A stretch of 9,243 bases of DNA from an uncultured Elusimicrobiales bacterium (GCA_944322775.1 CALUQA010000113.1:1-9243); one strand, 5' to 3'; numbered from the stretch's first letter, positions 1-4,861 are shown. Notes: generated by a model from the sequence alone, not told the origin. Made by a program: numbers and translations.

Positions 1-387
1 CATAACATACAGCTTTTTGCCTAAGGCTTCGGCATGGTCGTTTAAAACCTGGGCCGTGCGTATGTCGTCTATAGAATCTATGAAATCAAACAATTTTGCG
101 GCTTGGGCCGCTTTGTTTCTTTGCAAATGCCCAATGAAGTGTTTGACGGTGTCGTATTTTGCAAAAGAAGGACTTGTCCAACGGGCCAGTGCTTGCTGCA
201 CGCGGCTTTCGCCAATATGGCGGATGCGACCGGTGGCAAGCAAAGCTAAAACGTCTTCGTCTGCCGCGTATTTGGTGACAGCCATTAACGTGACGTCTTT
301 TTCATCACGGCCGGCACGTCGACAAGCATTGGAAATGGCGGCTTGTACATCATCTAAATTTTTAGTTATTTTATCTGCCGCATTCAT
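1..387 (-). CDS. yggS: YggS/PLPBP-family PLP-binding protein, 5' part (cut by left edge)
   Basis: The first 129 residues are present of a family that is usually about 220-235 long; the rest lies beyond position 1. Family members bind pyridoxal phosphate in the cytoplasm and maintain vitamin B6 and amino-acid homeostasis. Visible signatures are LMAVTKY (residues 34-40) with Lys39 at the PLP-lysine position, HIGESRVQ around residues 64-71 matching the family GENRVQE motif, and HFIGHLQRNK matching HFIGxLQxNK. FDFIDSID follows, as in relatives. I start at the ATG at 387 because AAGGG lies 5 nt upstream. An in-frame ATG at 402 abuts the -10 box and would precede the likely transcript start. The deduced leader is only about 10 nt. 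The family call is from motifs and is firm. Confidence 0.93.
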   Translation of the reverse strand, partial: MNAADKITKNLDDVQAAISNACRRAGRDEKDVTLMAVTKYAADEDVLALLATGRIRHIGESRVQQALARWTSPSFAKYDTVKHFIGHLQRNKAAQAAKLFDFIDSIDDIRTAQVLNDHAEALGKKLYVM

Positions 388-402
388 AAAAACCCTTGAC
401 AT

Positions 403-431
403 ATTATATCAAAATTTACTTAAATCATCAA
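403..431 (-). promoter_or_regulatory. Promoter of yggS (extended -10)
   Basis: On the minus strand a -35 TTGATG (426-431) is followed by a 17-bp spacer and TATAAT (403-408). TG sits one base before the -10, giving TGATATAAT. Transcription would begin near 396-397, directly at the ribosome-binding AAGGG of yggS. The same TTTTGATATAAT string precedes the tRNA at 5670. Confidence 0.75.
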
Positions 432-509
432 TTTCCGTTATAATGGCAAAAACGTAAATTATGTCGGATGAAAAAGTATTTTATATTCGTTTGAGGTGTG
501 TTTTTGGAC

Positions 510-550
510 AAAAAAAGAGCCCCCCGTATTCCGTAAATACGGAGGACTCT
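510..550 (-). terminator. Strong intrinsic terminator of the 510-905 RNA
   Basis: A 15-bp stem (516-530 with 536-550, 5-nt loop) is followed on the minus strand by seven T (516-510). Two positions (520/546 and 523/543) are G-U wobbles if the minus strand is transcribed but C-A mismatches on the plus strand, so the hairpin is built for minus-strand RNA. It ends the RNA upstream of it; yggS has its own promoter beyond. Confidence 0.9.
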
Positions 551-905
551 AGGTGCACTCTTTCATTTGTTTTCCTTCCCCGAAGGGTTGGTCCATAAGA
601 TCACAAGGCAGTGAAATGTTCCCTGCAAACCGCCACAACATACGATACGCTTCTTCGCAATCCATTCCATTCCGGGCTGAACCGAAGCGCACGCACCGCT
701 TTCTGCTGCGGGTTTTACTGCATTTTCAAAGAACATTTATTTTTCTGCTTCAAAGCCGCGTACTTATGCTTCACCGTTCTTCACGGTATCTGGCTGGCGC
801 GACCCGACCAGTTTATACGTACTCTGCCGCTTTACATCACCGGGTAAAACTGACATCATACATACATTTTCTGTCTTGCATATCCCGGTACCCTTCTCCG
901 GGGTT
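510..905 (-). ncRNA. Large structured non-coding RNA candidate (about 395 nt), class unknown
   Basis: No convincing ORF fits here, but the minus strand has its own promoter (912-939), a strong terminator (510-550) and extensive folding potential. The 5' end pairs with the 3' end: 890-903 with 578-588, 11 bp with a 3-nt bulge. Stacked directly on it is ACCGGG/CCCGGT (884-889 with 839-844). A junction closed by AAAGC..GTAC with GTAC..GCTTT (819-833 with 752-763) contains the perfect hairpin 773-787. A further domain pairs 711-722 with 624-631 and contains UGCGCUUC/GAAGCGUA (684-691 with 646-653). I looked for hallmarks of RNase P RNA (GAGGAAAGUC, ACAGA core), tmRNA (tRNA-like ends), SRP RNA and 6S RNA and found none. 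The existence of an RNA is well supported; its function is unknown. The upstream repressor gene has no terminator of its own, so readthrough from it is possible. Confidence 0.72.
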
Positions 906-911
906 ATTTAT

Positions 912-939
912 AGTATAAGGGTTTTTTAATAAAAAACAA
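912..939 (-). promoter_or_regulatory. Promoter of the 510-905 RNA
   Basis: Minus strand: -35 TTGTTT (934-939), 16-bp spacer, -10 TATACT (912-917). The predicted start is near 905, exactly at the 5' side of the RNA's closing stem. The promoter begins 7 bp past the repressor stop codon. Unlike the housekeeping promoters here it has no TG extension. Confidence 0.6.
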
Positions 940-945
940 GTATAT

Positions 946-1617
946 TTATATGCTTTGTATACGTCGTACAATAGTGCCCAAGACATGGAAATGATTTTTT
1001 TTATTGTCTAAAGATTCTTTGACGGTGTTGTTTGTAATTTTAAGTATAGAGTAAGTGTTTTTTTTATCTGCTATTAATACTGTTTTCCCAGCCAAAATAT
1101 CTGTGCCCGGCTTGATAAAACATAAATCATCTGCGTCTTTTGCATTGGATAAGCCGGCGTCTTGGGAGCGGACAATGTATTTTGCTCCTTGTGCATAACG
1201 GCGGGGAATACTCCACCATTCAATAATATCGCTTTCATCATATTGCGGATAATTTGAGGGGATTGTATTTAAGAACGGAAGGCGAACGCTGTTGCTGGAC
1301 AAATCCGTTTCCTCGTCTGTGTCAAAATTATAAATATATTCATTGGCATGTTGCTCTCTCAGCGTGCCTGTAAAGCGATGGGCATTTGGTTCCGGATAGG
1401 TAGTGGAGCGGAAATCAAACAGTTTGGTGACATCCAGGGTATCCATACCAAACAAATCGGCCATGCGGGATATGTACCCTTTGGAAGGATGGCGTTTGCC
1501 GGTAGCCCACAAGGCTGTGGTGGCGGTGGAAACCCCCAAGATTTTTGCTAACTTAGCTTGGGCTCCTCTTAACACGCCGTTGTTCCATTTTTCAAGTTGT
1601 TTTTCAAATTTATTCAT
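946..1617 (-). CDS. CI/LexA-like repressor: helix-turn-helix plus S24-type C-terminal domain
   Basis: This is a 223-residue DNA-binding regulator of the phage-repressor type. Residues about 18-66 form a helix-turn-helix domain (LAKILGVSTATTALWATG, then GYISRMADLFGMD). After an acidic linker (about 95-110), residues about 130-222 look like a LexA/CI S24 dimerisation and autoproteolysis domain: AKYIVRSQDAGLSN, LCFIKPGTDILAGKTVLIADKK, YSILKI and HVLGTIVRRI follow the family order. Ser157 in GLSN falls where the catalytic Ser of GDSM lies. Lys193 sits one place off the usual YTVKRL lysine, so self-cleavage is uncertain. The start at 1617 has GGAG 8 nt upstream; an upstream in-frame ATG at 1677 would add 20 hydrophobic residues and lacks support. 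It faces away from the operator-like repeats at 1661-1700, which it probably binds. Confidence 0.85.
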   Translation of the reverse strand: MNKFEKQLEKWNNGVLRGAQAKLAKILGVSTATTALWATGKRHPSKGYISRMADLFGMDTLDVTKLFDFRSTTYPEPNAHRFTGTLREQHANEYIYNFDTDEETDLSSNSVRLPFLNTIPSNYPQYDESDIIEWWSIPRRYAQGAKYIVRSQDAGLSNAKDADDLCFIKPGTDILAGKTVLIADKKNTYSILKITNNTVKESLDNKKNHFHVLGTIVRRIQSI

Positions 1618-1660
1618 GTTGTTTCTCCAATACAAAAGAGATAAAAAACAGGAAATAAGA

Positions 1661-1700
1661 AAACACTTGACAAACACTTACAAAACTTACTACACTAACA
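1661..1700. promoter_or_regulatory. Operator-like repeats phased at 11 bp between repressor and divergent RNA
   Basis: AAACACTT occurs at 1661-1668 and again at 1672-1679, and AAACTTAC begins at 1683, so the units step by 11 bp, one helical turn. The stretch 1684-1699 (AACTTACTACACTAAC) resembles the 14-bp dyad arms at 1889 and 1959 (AACTTTACTAACTC). It covers the plus-strand promoter at 1667-1696 and lies 44 bp upstream of the repressor start, the expected place for a CI-type operator controlling both directions. Binding is inferred from position and repetition. Confidence 0.55.
1667..1696 (+). promoter_or_regulatory. Promoter of the 1703-1870 RNA
   Basis: A consensus -35 TTGACA (1667-1672), 18-bp spacer and -10 TACACT (1691-1696) predict a start near 1703. 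The promoter is embedded in the operator-like repeats, so repression by the divergent CI-like protein is the simplest expectation. AAGGAG follows at 1704-1709, but no credible ORF begins after it. Confidence 0.6.
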
Positions 1701-1702
1701 AA

Positions 1703-1870
1703 CAAGGAGAAACCGCCAGGTTTGTTCTGTTTCCTGCGGACGGAAAGGCGCCGGCGAAGCGCCGCTCAGGGAAGAACCGGGGCTCCGGTTCGGTATCATG
1801 GCCTTGTGATATGTTGTTCCCTGCTGTCCCGGCCGCATATTTCCTGTCAGATCTATGCGGTCTTATTTTA
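1703..1870 (+). ncRNA. Structured small RNA candidate (about 165 nt) divergent from the repressor
   Basis: Between a good promoter and a terminator the plus strand folds almost completely into consecutive stems. Hairpin 1 pairs 1713-1720 with 1733-1739 (CCG, bulged C, CAGG / CCTG, CGG). Hairpin 2 pairs GGCGC 1747-1751 with GCGCC 1759-1763. A three-way junction is closed by CAGGGAA 1767-1773 with TTCCCTG 1817-1823 and encloses AACCGG/CCGGTT (1775-1790) and TATCA/TGATA (1794-1811). The terminator hairpin follows. Open frames in the stretch give Arg/Cys-rich translations that look non-coding. The RNA shares GCCTTGTGAT (1801-1810) and CAGGGAA with the 510-905 RNA. No known family was recognised. 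Confidence 0.6.
1831..1869 (+). terminator. Terminator of the 1703-1870 RNA
   Basis: A 9-bp stem (1831-1839 with 1854-1862, 14-nt loop) is followed by TTATTTT. One pair, 1832/1861, is a G-U wobble on the plus strand and a C-A mismatch on the minus strand, which favours plus-strand transcription. The interrupted T tract and long loop make it weaker than the 510-550 terminator. Confidence 0.6.
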
Positions 1871-1888
1871 CCAAAAAAATACAACCTT

Positions 1889-1972
1889 GAGTTAGTAAAG
1901 TTAAAAACATATCACTTTTCGTGGCATTTTATATAGAAGCTGAAAGTGTATATTTACAAACTTTACTAACTC
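1889..1972. repeat. 84-bp interrupted dyad with perfect 14-bp arms
   Basis: GAGTTAGTAAAGTT (1889-1902) and AACTTTACTAACTC (1959-1972) are perfect inverted repeats 56 bp apart. An inner pair, CACTTT (1913-1918) and AAAGTG (1943-1948), shares exactly the same axis between 1930 and 1931. The region is AT-rich. The arms resemble the operator-like sequence at 1684-1699, so paired repressor sites looping across a promoter are plausible; a recombination or replication site is an alternative. Confidence 0.65.
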
Positions 1973-1983
1973 TCTGGTGAACT

Positions 1984-2070
1984 ATGGATTATTGTTTGCG
2001 TGTGGCTCTTAGCCTGTTATTAGTCGTTGCCCTTTGGGGATGTTGGAATGAGTGGCGGCACATGGACTGA
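1984..2070 (+). CDS. Possible tiny hydrophobic protein (28 residues)
   Basis: The ORF reads MDYCLRVALSLLLVVALW and then GCWNEWRHMD, a single hydrophobic segment (residues about 5-20) with a Trp-rich polar tail. GGTGA, part of an extended ribosome-binding sequence, ends 3 nt before the ATG. It starts 11 bp past the right dyad arm and is followed by a terminator at 2108-2134. A second short ORF (2048-2095, 15 residues) overlaps it in another frame. Small hydrophobic peptides of this kind include type I toxins and membrane regulators, but nothing here proves function or even translation. Confidence 0.3.
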   Translation: MDYCLRVALSLLLVVALWGCWNEWRHMD

Positions 2071-2107
2071 TTTGGAGCGTCGGCGTCATTGGTAAACGCG
2101 ACCCCGG

Positions 2108-2134
2108 GGGAGGGGGAAAGGCTCCTCCCTTTTT
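2108..2134 (+). terminator. Terminator after the tiny ORF
   Basis: GGGAGGG (2108-2114) pairs with TCCTCCC (2123-2129) over an 8-nt loop and is followed by five T. The terminal pair is a G-U wobble only on the plus strand. It closes the short plus-strand transcription unit and sits just upstream of the 2141 ORF. Confidence 0.65.
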
Positions 2135-2140
2135 GACTAT

Positions 2141-2446
2141 ATGCACAAAGCTTGGGATAAAACTGAGCTGGAAAACCTTATTTTTTATCGGGCAGCGCTG
2201 GAAGAGGCTACTATTGTTTGTTGCCGAGGGAAATTGAAAGCAGCTAACAGCTCCCCTTCGGCCCTATTACATGCTTTGTTAGTAATTTATAATCAGTTCT
2301 TTGAAAAAGAAAATCGTTTGTTTGTTAAACAGGAAACCCGCTGGCAAAATCAAGAAAATAGCATACTTGCTAGGGTATATCGGCAAGAACAAAGACGATA
2401 TCCTTTGCAAAAGTCTTTTTATTTAACGTGGGTCGGCAAAGGTTAG
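2141..2446 (+). CDS. Hypothetical 101-residue protein, orphan and of uncertain start
   Basis: I do not recognise this protein. It is predicted mostly helical, with two Cys in VCCRG near residues 26-30, a hydrophobic stretch SALLHALLVIYNQFF and a basic Gln/Arg-rich C-terminus ending FYLTWVGKG. No ribosome-binding site precedes the ATG, and a terminator ends only 6 nt upstream, so it needs its own promoter or readthrough. The same frame is open upstream to a TAA at 2093-2095. Codons such as CGA, AGA, AGG, CGG and CTA are frequent compared with the neighbouring metabolic genes, hinting at foreign origin or decay. Its TAG overlaps the TAA of the convergent deacetylase-like gene. It may be real, truncated or a remnant. 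Confidence 0.42.
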   Translation: MHKAWDKTELENLIFYRAALEEATIVCCRGKLKAANSSPSALLHALLVIYNQFFEKENRLFVKQETRWQNQENSILARVYRQEQRRYPLQKSFYLTWVGKG

Positions 2447-3213
2447 CGTATTTTCCAGCACAGGCGCAATAAAGAAGTCTTGGCAGATATGGGCAAAATA
2501 TACAAAGGCTGGTCCGTTTTTAATGGCAACGGGTTGTGCCCGCGCTGAAAAGCGATAGACAGCGCAAACTGTTTGTTTAGGGCTTGTTGCACGGCCGGCC
2601 GCGGCAAATGGGGCGGCGGATAGTACACGCAGGAGGTTTTAATATTATAGAGCTCAAGCAGGCGGTGTTTGTTTTCCACCAACTGCCAAATAGCTTCTTC
2701 ATCATTATCCATGTTTAAAGAAGTTCCCTTCAGCGTGGTAGATATAAACTCTACCAAGCCGCTTTTAGCCAGTTCCTTAATTTCTTCTTTTGTCAGTATA
2801 TTTTGCCAAGGGCCCGTCTGGGGGTTCTGCCAGGCATCATACTGGCCGATTTGGGCTACAGGCAGCACAACAGAAGCGGGCAGATTATATTTTTTTAACA
2901 GGGGGAAAACCACTGTATAAAATGTCTCATAACCGCCGCCAAACACAAGCAGAAGGCGGTGCGGGAAAAGGGCTTTTTTAATTTGACTGGGCAAAAGGGG
3001 GGTAATACCTCCTTTTTTTAGTGCCTGAAAAAGCTTTTCCAGTTTCTGGGGGGATATCCAGTTTTTTTTATCTTTGGCATAAGCTGGCGCTATGCCCACT
3101 TTGTGGATAAACAGAACCGGAAGCTGCGCCGCTGAACGGTGCATAAGCGGGGCACAAAACCAAACACCTGCCGCTACGATGACAAAAGCCAAAACAAAAA
3201 ATAAAACAGACAT
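2443..3213 (-). CDS. Catalytically degenerate polysaccharide deacetylase paralogue (membrane-anchored)
   Basis: The 256-residue protein has an N-terminal membrane anchor (residues 3-20) and a NodB-like fold clearly homologous to its upstream neighbour. LFIHKVG (34-40) matches LMYHHIG, LLLVFGGGYETFYTVVFPLLKKY (87-109) matches LLTFDDGHEDNYQNLFPILKKH, and SGLVEFISTTLKG (151-163) matches SGLVDFGSHTLDH. Every catalytic residue is changed: the Asp-Asp pair is Gly-Gly (92-93), both metal His are Thr159 and Gly163, and YPFG is lost. Family knowledge predicts no metal-dependent deacetylation. The open frame is full length and its ATG overlaps the upstream stop (TAATG), so it is translationally coupled and probably retained as a pseudoenzyme, glycan-binding or accessory subunit. 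Confidence 0.85.
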   Translation of the reverse strand: MSVLFFVLAFVIVAAGVWFCAPLMHRSAAQLPVLFIHKVGIAPAYAKDKKNWISPQKLEKLFQALKKGGITPLLPSQIKKALFPHRLLLVFGGGYETFYTVVFPLLKKYNLPASVVLPVAQIGQYDAWQNPQTGPWQNILTKEEIKELAKSGLVEFISTTLKGTSLNMDNDEEAIWQLVENKHRLLELYNIKTSCVYYPPPHLPRPAVQQALNKQFALSIAFQRGHNPLPLKTDQPLYILPISAKTSLLRLCWKIR

Positions 3214-3986
3214 TAAAATTTACTCTTTCCGCGTGTGATTTGTATATAAAAATCCGTCAGCGTTTCCCCACCGCGCGGGAAAGCGCGTAAAAGGGTTTTT
3301 TTGCCTTTCCAGGGCCAGGGGTTAATGCCCGGCTTGGTGCTGAAATCAAACTGATACCCTGCCTTAAAAACAAGCGGGCGCACCCGTCTGTCAAACCCGC
3401 CCGAGCCAAACGGATAACAAAACGTCACACAGGGGACGCCCAGCTGTTCTTCCATTTCCTTTTTGCTTTGCGTCAGTTGGCGCAGAATTTCTTCATCGGG
3501 CAGCTTGCGCAAGCGGGCATGGTCCAGCGTGTGGGAGCCGAAATCCACCAGGCCGCTCTGCTGCATTTGGCGCACTTGCTGCCAGCTCATATAGCCTTTT
3601 TCTTTGCCGATATAATGGGTGATCAAAAAAATCAACGCCTTGATTTGGTGTTTTTTTAAAATAGGAAAGAGGTTTTGATAATTGTCCTCATGCCCGTCGT
3701 CAAAAGTAAGCAACACCGGTTTTGCGGGCAGCTTTTGCCCCGTGTGCATGGCGTTTTGAAGCTCGGACAGTCCAATGGGGGTAAAGCCGTGTTTTTTTAA
3801 GCAAAGCAATTGTTCTTCGAAACGTTGCGGCGTAATGGTGAAGGGGAACTGGCCGTCTGTGGCGTCTATGTGCCCAATATGGTGGTACATTAGCACTAAA
3901 AGCCCCTTGCGCGTCGGACGCCAAAACTGCCAGCGCCACGCAATGGGCAACAGAATAAGCAGAATAAGAATAGCTAGCCACATCAT
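3213..3986 (-). CDS. Membrane-anchored polysaccharide deacetylase (NodB/CE4)
   Basis: The 257-residue protein has an N-terminal transmembrane anchor (residues 2-19), placing the catalytic domain outside the inner membrane. CE4 enzymes remove N-acetyl groups from amino sugars using a divalent metal. Motifs are intact: MYHHIG (33-38), TFDDG (94-98, with catalytic and metal Asp 96/97), SHTLDH (151-156, metal His 152 and 156), YPFG (191-194). I start at the ATG at 3986 because AAGGA lies 7 nt upstream and it begins 2 nt after the glycosyltransferase stop; a GTG at 4013 would overlap that gene by 25 bp. The substrate is probably the glycan made with the adjacent glycosyltransferase. The downstream deacetylase-like gene is a diverged copy of this one. 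Confidence 0.92.
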   Translation of the reverse strand: MMWLAILILLILLPIAWRWQFWRPTRKGLLVLMYHHIGHIDATDGQFPFTITPQRFEEQLLCLKKHGFTPIGLSELQNAMHTGQKLPAKPVLLTFDDGHEDNYQNLFPILKKHQIKALIFLITHYIGKEKGYMSWQQVRQMQQSGLVDFGSHTLDHARLRKLPDEEILRQLTQSKKEMEEQLGVPCVTFCYPFGSGGFDRRVRPLVFKAGYQFDFSTKPGINPWPWKGKKTLLRAFPRGGETLTDFYIQITRGKSKF

Positions 3987-3988
3987 AG

Positions 3989-4741
3989 TTAATCCTTGTG
4001 TTGTAGGGCCCACAATTTCATATATTTAACAAACACGTAAAAAGCGGAAAAAGACGCCCACAAAAAACCACGCATGCCGTCCAAAATGCCGGCTTTTAAT
4101 ATATATCTTTTAATAAACTCAAACGGAATGGTAATCAGCACAAAAAGCAGATTAAATTTTCGTCCGTTTTTTTGCATTTGGCTGGCAGCCAAAGAGGTGT
4201 ATTTGTTGAATTTGTTGAAATAGGCTTCTATGCTGTCGTACGAATAATGGCAAATGGGGGCGTGTAATTTACCTACGGTGCCGTTTACTTTTAAGCCTTC
4301 GTGCACCAGGCCTCCCACATACTGGGAGCCTTCTTTGCGCACCAAACGCAAGTGATACTCTTTGTTAAGGCCGCTGTGCTTCATTTGCTTGCCTAAAAAA
4401 TAGTTGGAAAAAGGAATGTCAAAGCCCACATGTGACGTGGAGGCTAGCGTCTGTTTAATTTCTTGGCACAGCTGGGGGGACAGCCGTTCGTCCGCGTCCA
4501 AATTTAAGGCCCAGGGCAGGCTTACTTTGCTTAAAGCAAAGTTTTTTTGGTTTGTAAACCCGTCAAAAGCCCGCTGATAAACATGTGCGCCCATTTCTTT
4601 GGCAATTTCCACGGTTTTATCGGTGGAAAAAGCGTCTACCACAATTATTTCGCTGACCAGTTCTTTGGCGCTGGCAATGCATTTGGCAATTTTGGCTTCT
4701 TCGTTTTTGGCAATAATAAAAAGGCTTATTCTGTTGGGCAC
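3989..4741 (-). CDS. Family 2 glycosyltransferase, WaaE/KdtX-like
   Basis: The 250-residue protein has a GT-A domain: LFIIAKNEE at residues 7-15, VVDAFSTDKT with Asp36, and the DxD-type LDADERLS at 81-88. FDGFTNQKNFAL and VHEGL (146-150) are typical of the WaaE/KdtX branch, which adds sugars to lipopolysaccharide core or related glycans at the inner membrane. A hydrophobic C-terminal part (about 198-215 and 224-240) suggests membrane association. The start is GTG at 4741 with AGGAG 6 nt upstream. It is the first gene of a three-gene operon with two deacetylase-type genes, implying assembly then modification of a surface glycan. The exact sugar donor and acceptor cannot be read from the sequence. 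Confidence 0.9.
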   Translation of the reverse strand: MPNRISLFIIAKNEEAKIAKCIASAKELVSEIIVVDAFSTDKTVEIAKEMGAHVYQRAFDGFTNQKNFALSKVSLPWALNLDADERLSPQLCQEIKQTLASTSHVGFDIPFSNYFLGKQMKHSGLNKEYHLRLVRKEGSQYVGGLVHEGLKVNGTVGKLHAPICHYSYDSIEAYFNKFNKYTSLAASQMQKNGRKFNLLFVLITIPFEFIKRYILKAGILDGMRGFLWASFSAFYVFVKYMKLWALQHKD

Positions 4742-4767
4742 GGTAATCTCCTTGTTCTTTTCATTTT

Positions 4768-4776
4768 ATCATATCA
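4768..4776 (-). promoter_or_regulatory. Extended -10 promoter of the glycosyltransferase operon
   Basis: TGATATGAT on the minus strand combines TG (4775-4776) with -10 TATGAT (4768-4773). A start near 4761 gives a leader of about 20 nt containing AGGAG. No good -35 is visible where expected, which is tolerated with an extended -10. Confidence 0.55.
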
Positions 4777-4794
4777 CAAGAGAGGAAAAATAAT

Positions 4795-4818
4795 CCCCGG
4801 GCTTTTTGGGGCCCGGGG
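4795..4818. repeat. GC-rich hairpin, possible minus-strand terminator
   Basis: CCCCGGGC (4795-4802) pairs perfectly with GCCCGGGG (4811-4818). On the minus strand it is followed by ATTATTTTT, a T-rich tail like a terminator. However, no gene is apparent between it and the divergent TPR gene whose transcript it could end. It lies immediately upstream of the glycosyltransferase promoter. Confidence 0.5.
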
Positions 4819-4825
4819 AAAAGGG

Positions 4826-4861
4826 AAACCGCTGCAGCAGGGTTTGGGACTGCAGCGGTTT
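4826..4861. repeat. Perfect 12-bp inverted repeat in the divergent intergenic region
   Basis: AAACCGCTGCAG (4826-4837) and CTGCAGCGGTTT (4850-4861) are perfect arms around a 12-nt loop. No T tract follows on either strand: six G on plus, CCCTTTTCCCC on minus. With the hairpin at 4795 it forms a tandem pair between divergent promoters. It could be a regulator site, an RNA structure or a small dispersed palindromic repeat. The remaining bases to 4979 show no gene. Confidence 0.7.

Noticed and set aside
17..457. Plus-strand 146-residue open frame
   Set aside because: It is the antisense of yggS, whose minus-strand translation carries clear family motifs.
510..905. RNase P RNA, tmRNA, SRP RNA or 6S RNA as identity of the large RNA
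   Set aside because: The GAGGAAAGUC/ACAGA cores, tRNA-like ends, GGAAGGAAGCAG-type SRP loop and 6S single-bubble layout are not seen. A covariance search could still overturn this.
553..918. Plus-strand open frames (121 and 78 residues) over the large RNA
   Set aside because: There is no ribosome-binding site and the composition is unlike the neighbours. The terminator wobbles and promoter show minus-strand transcription with strong secondary structure.
1618..1677. N-terminal extension of the repressor from the ATG at 1677
   Set aside because: It adds 20 hydrophobic residues lying over the operator region. The ATG at 1617 has GGAG at proper spacing and directly precedes the HTH domain.
1403..1936. 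177-residue plus-strand frame across repressor and RNA region
   Set aside because: It is antisense to the repressor for about 215 bp and then crosses a promoter and terminator. No family signal is visible.
505..2446. Complete prophage or CRISPR locus
   Set aside because: No integrase, terminase, capsid, replication or cas gene and no regularly spaced array are present.
3987..4013. GTG start at 4013 for the intact deacetylase
   Set aside because: It would overlap the glycosyltransferase by 25 bp, while ATG 3986 has AAGGA correctly placed and begins at the membrane anchor.
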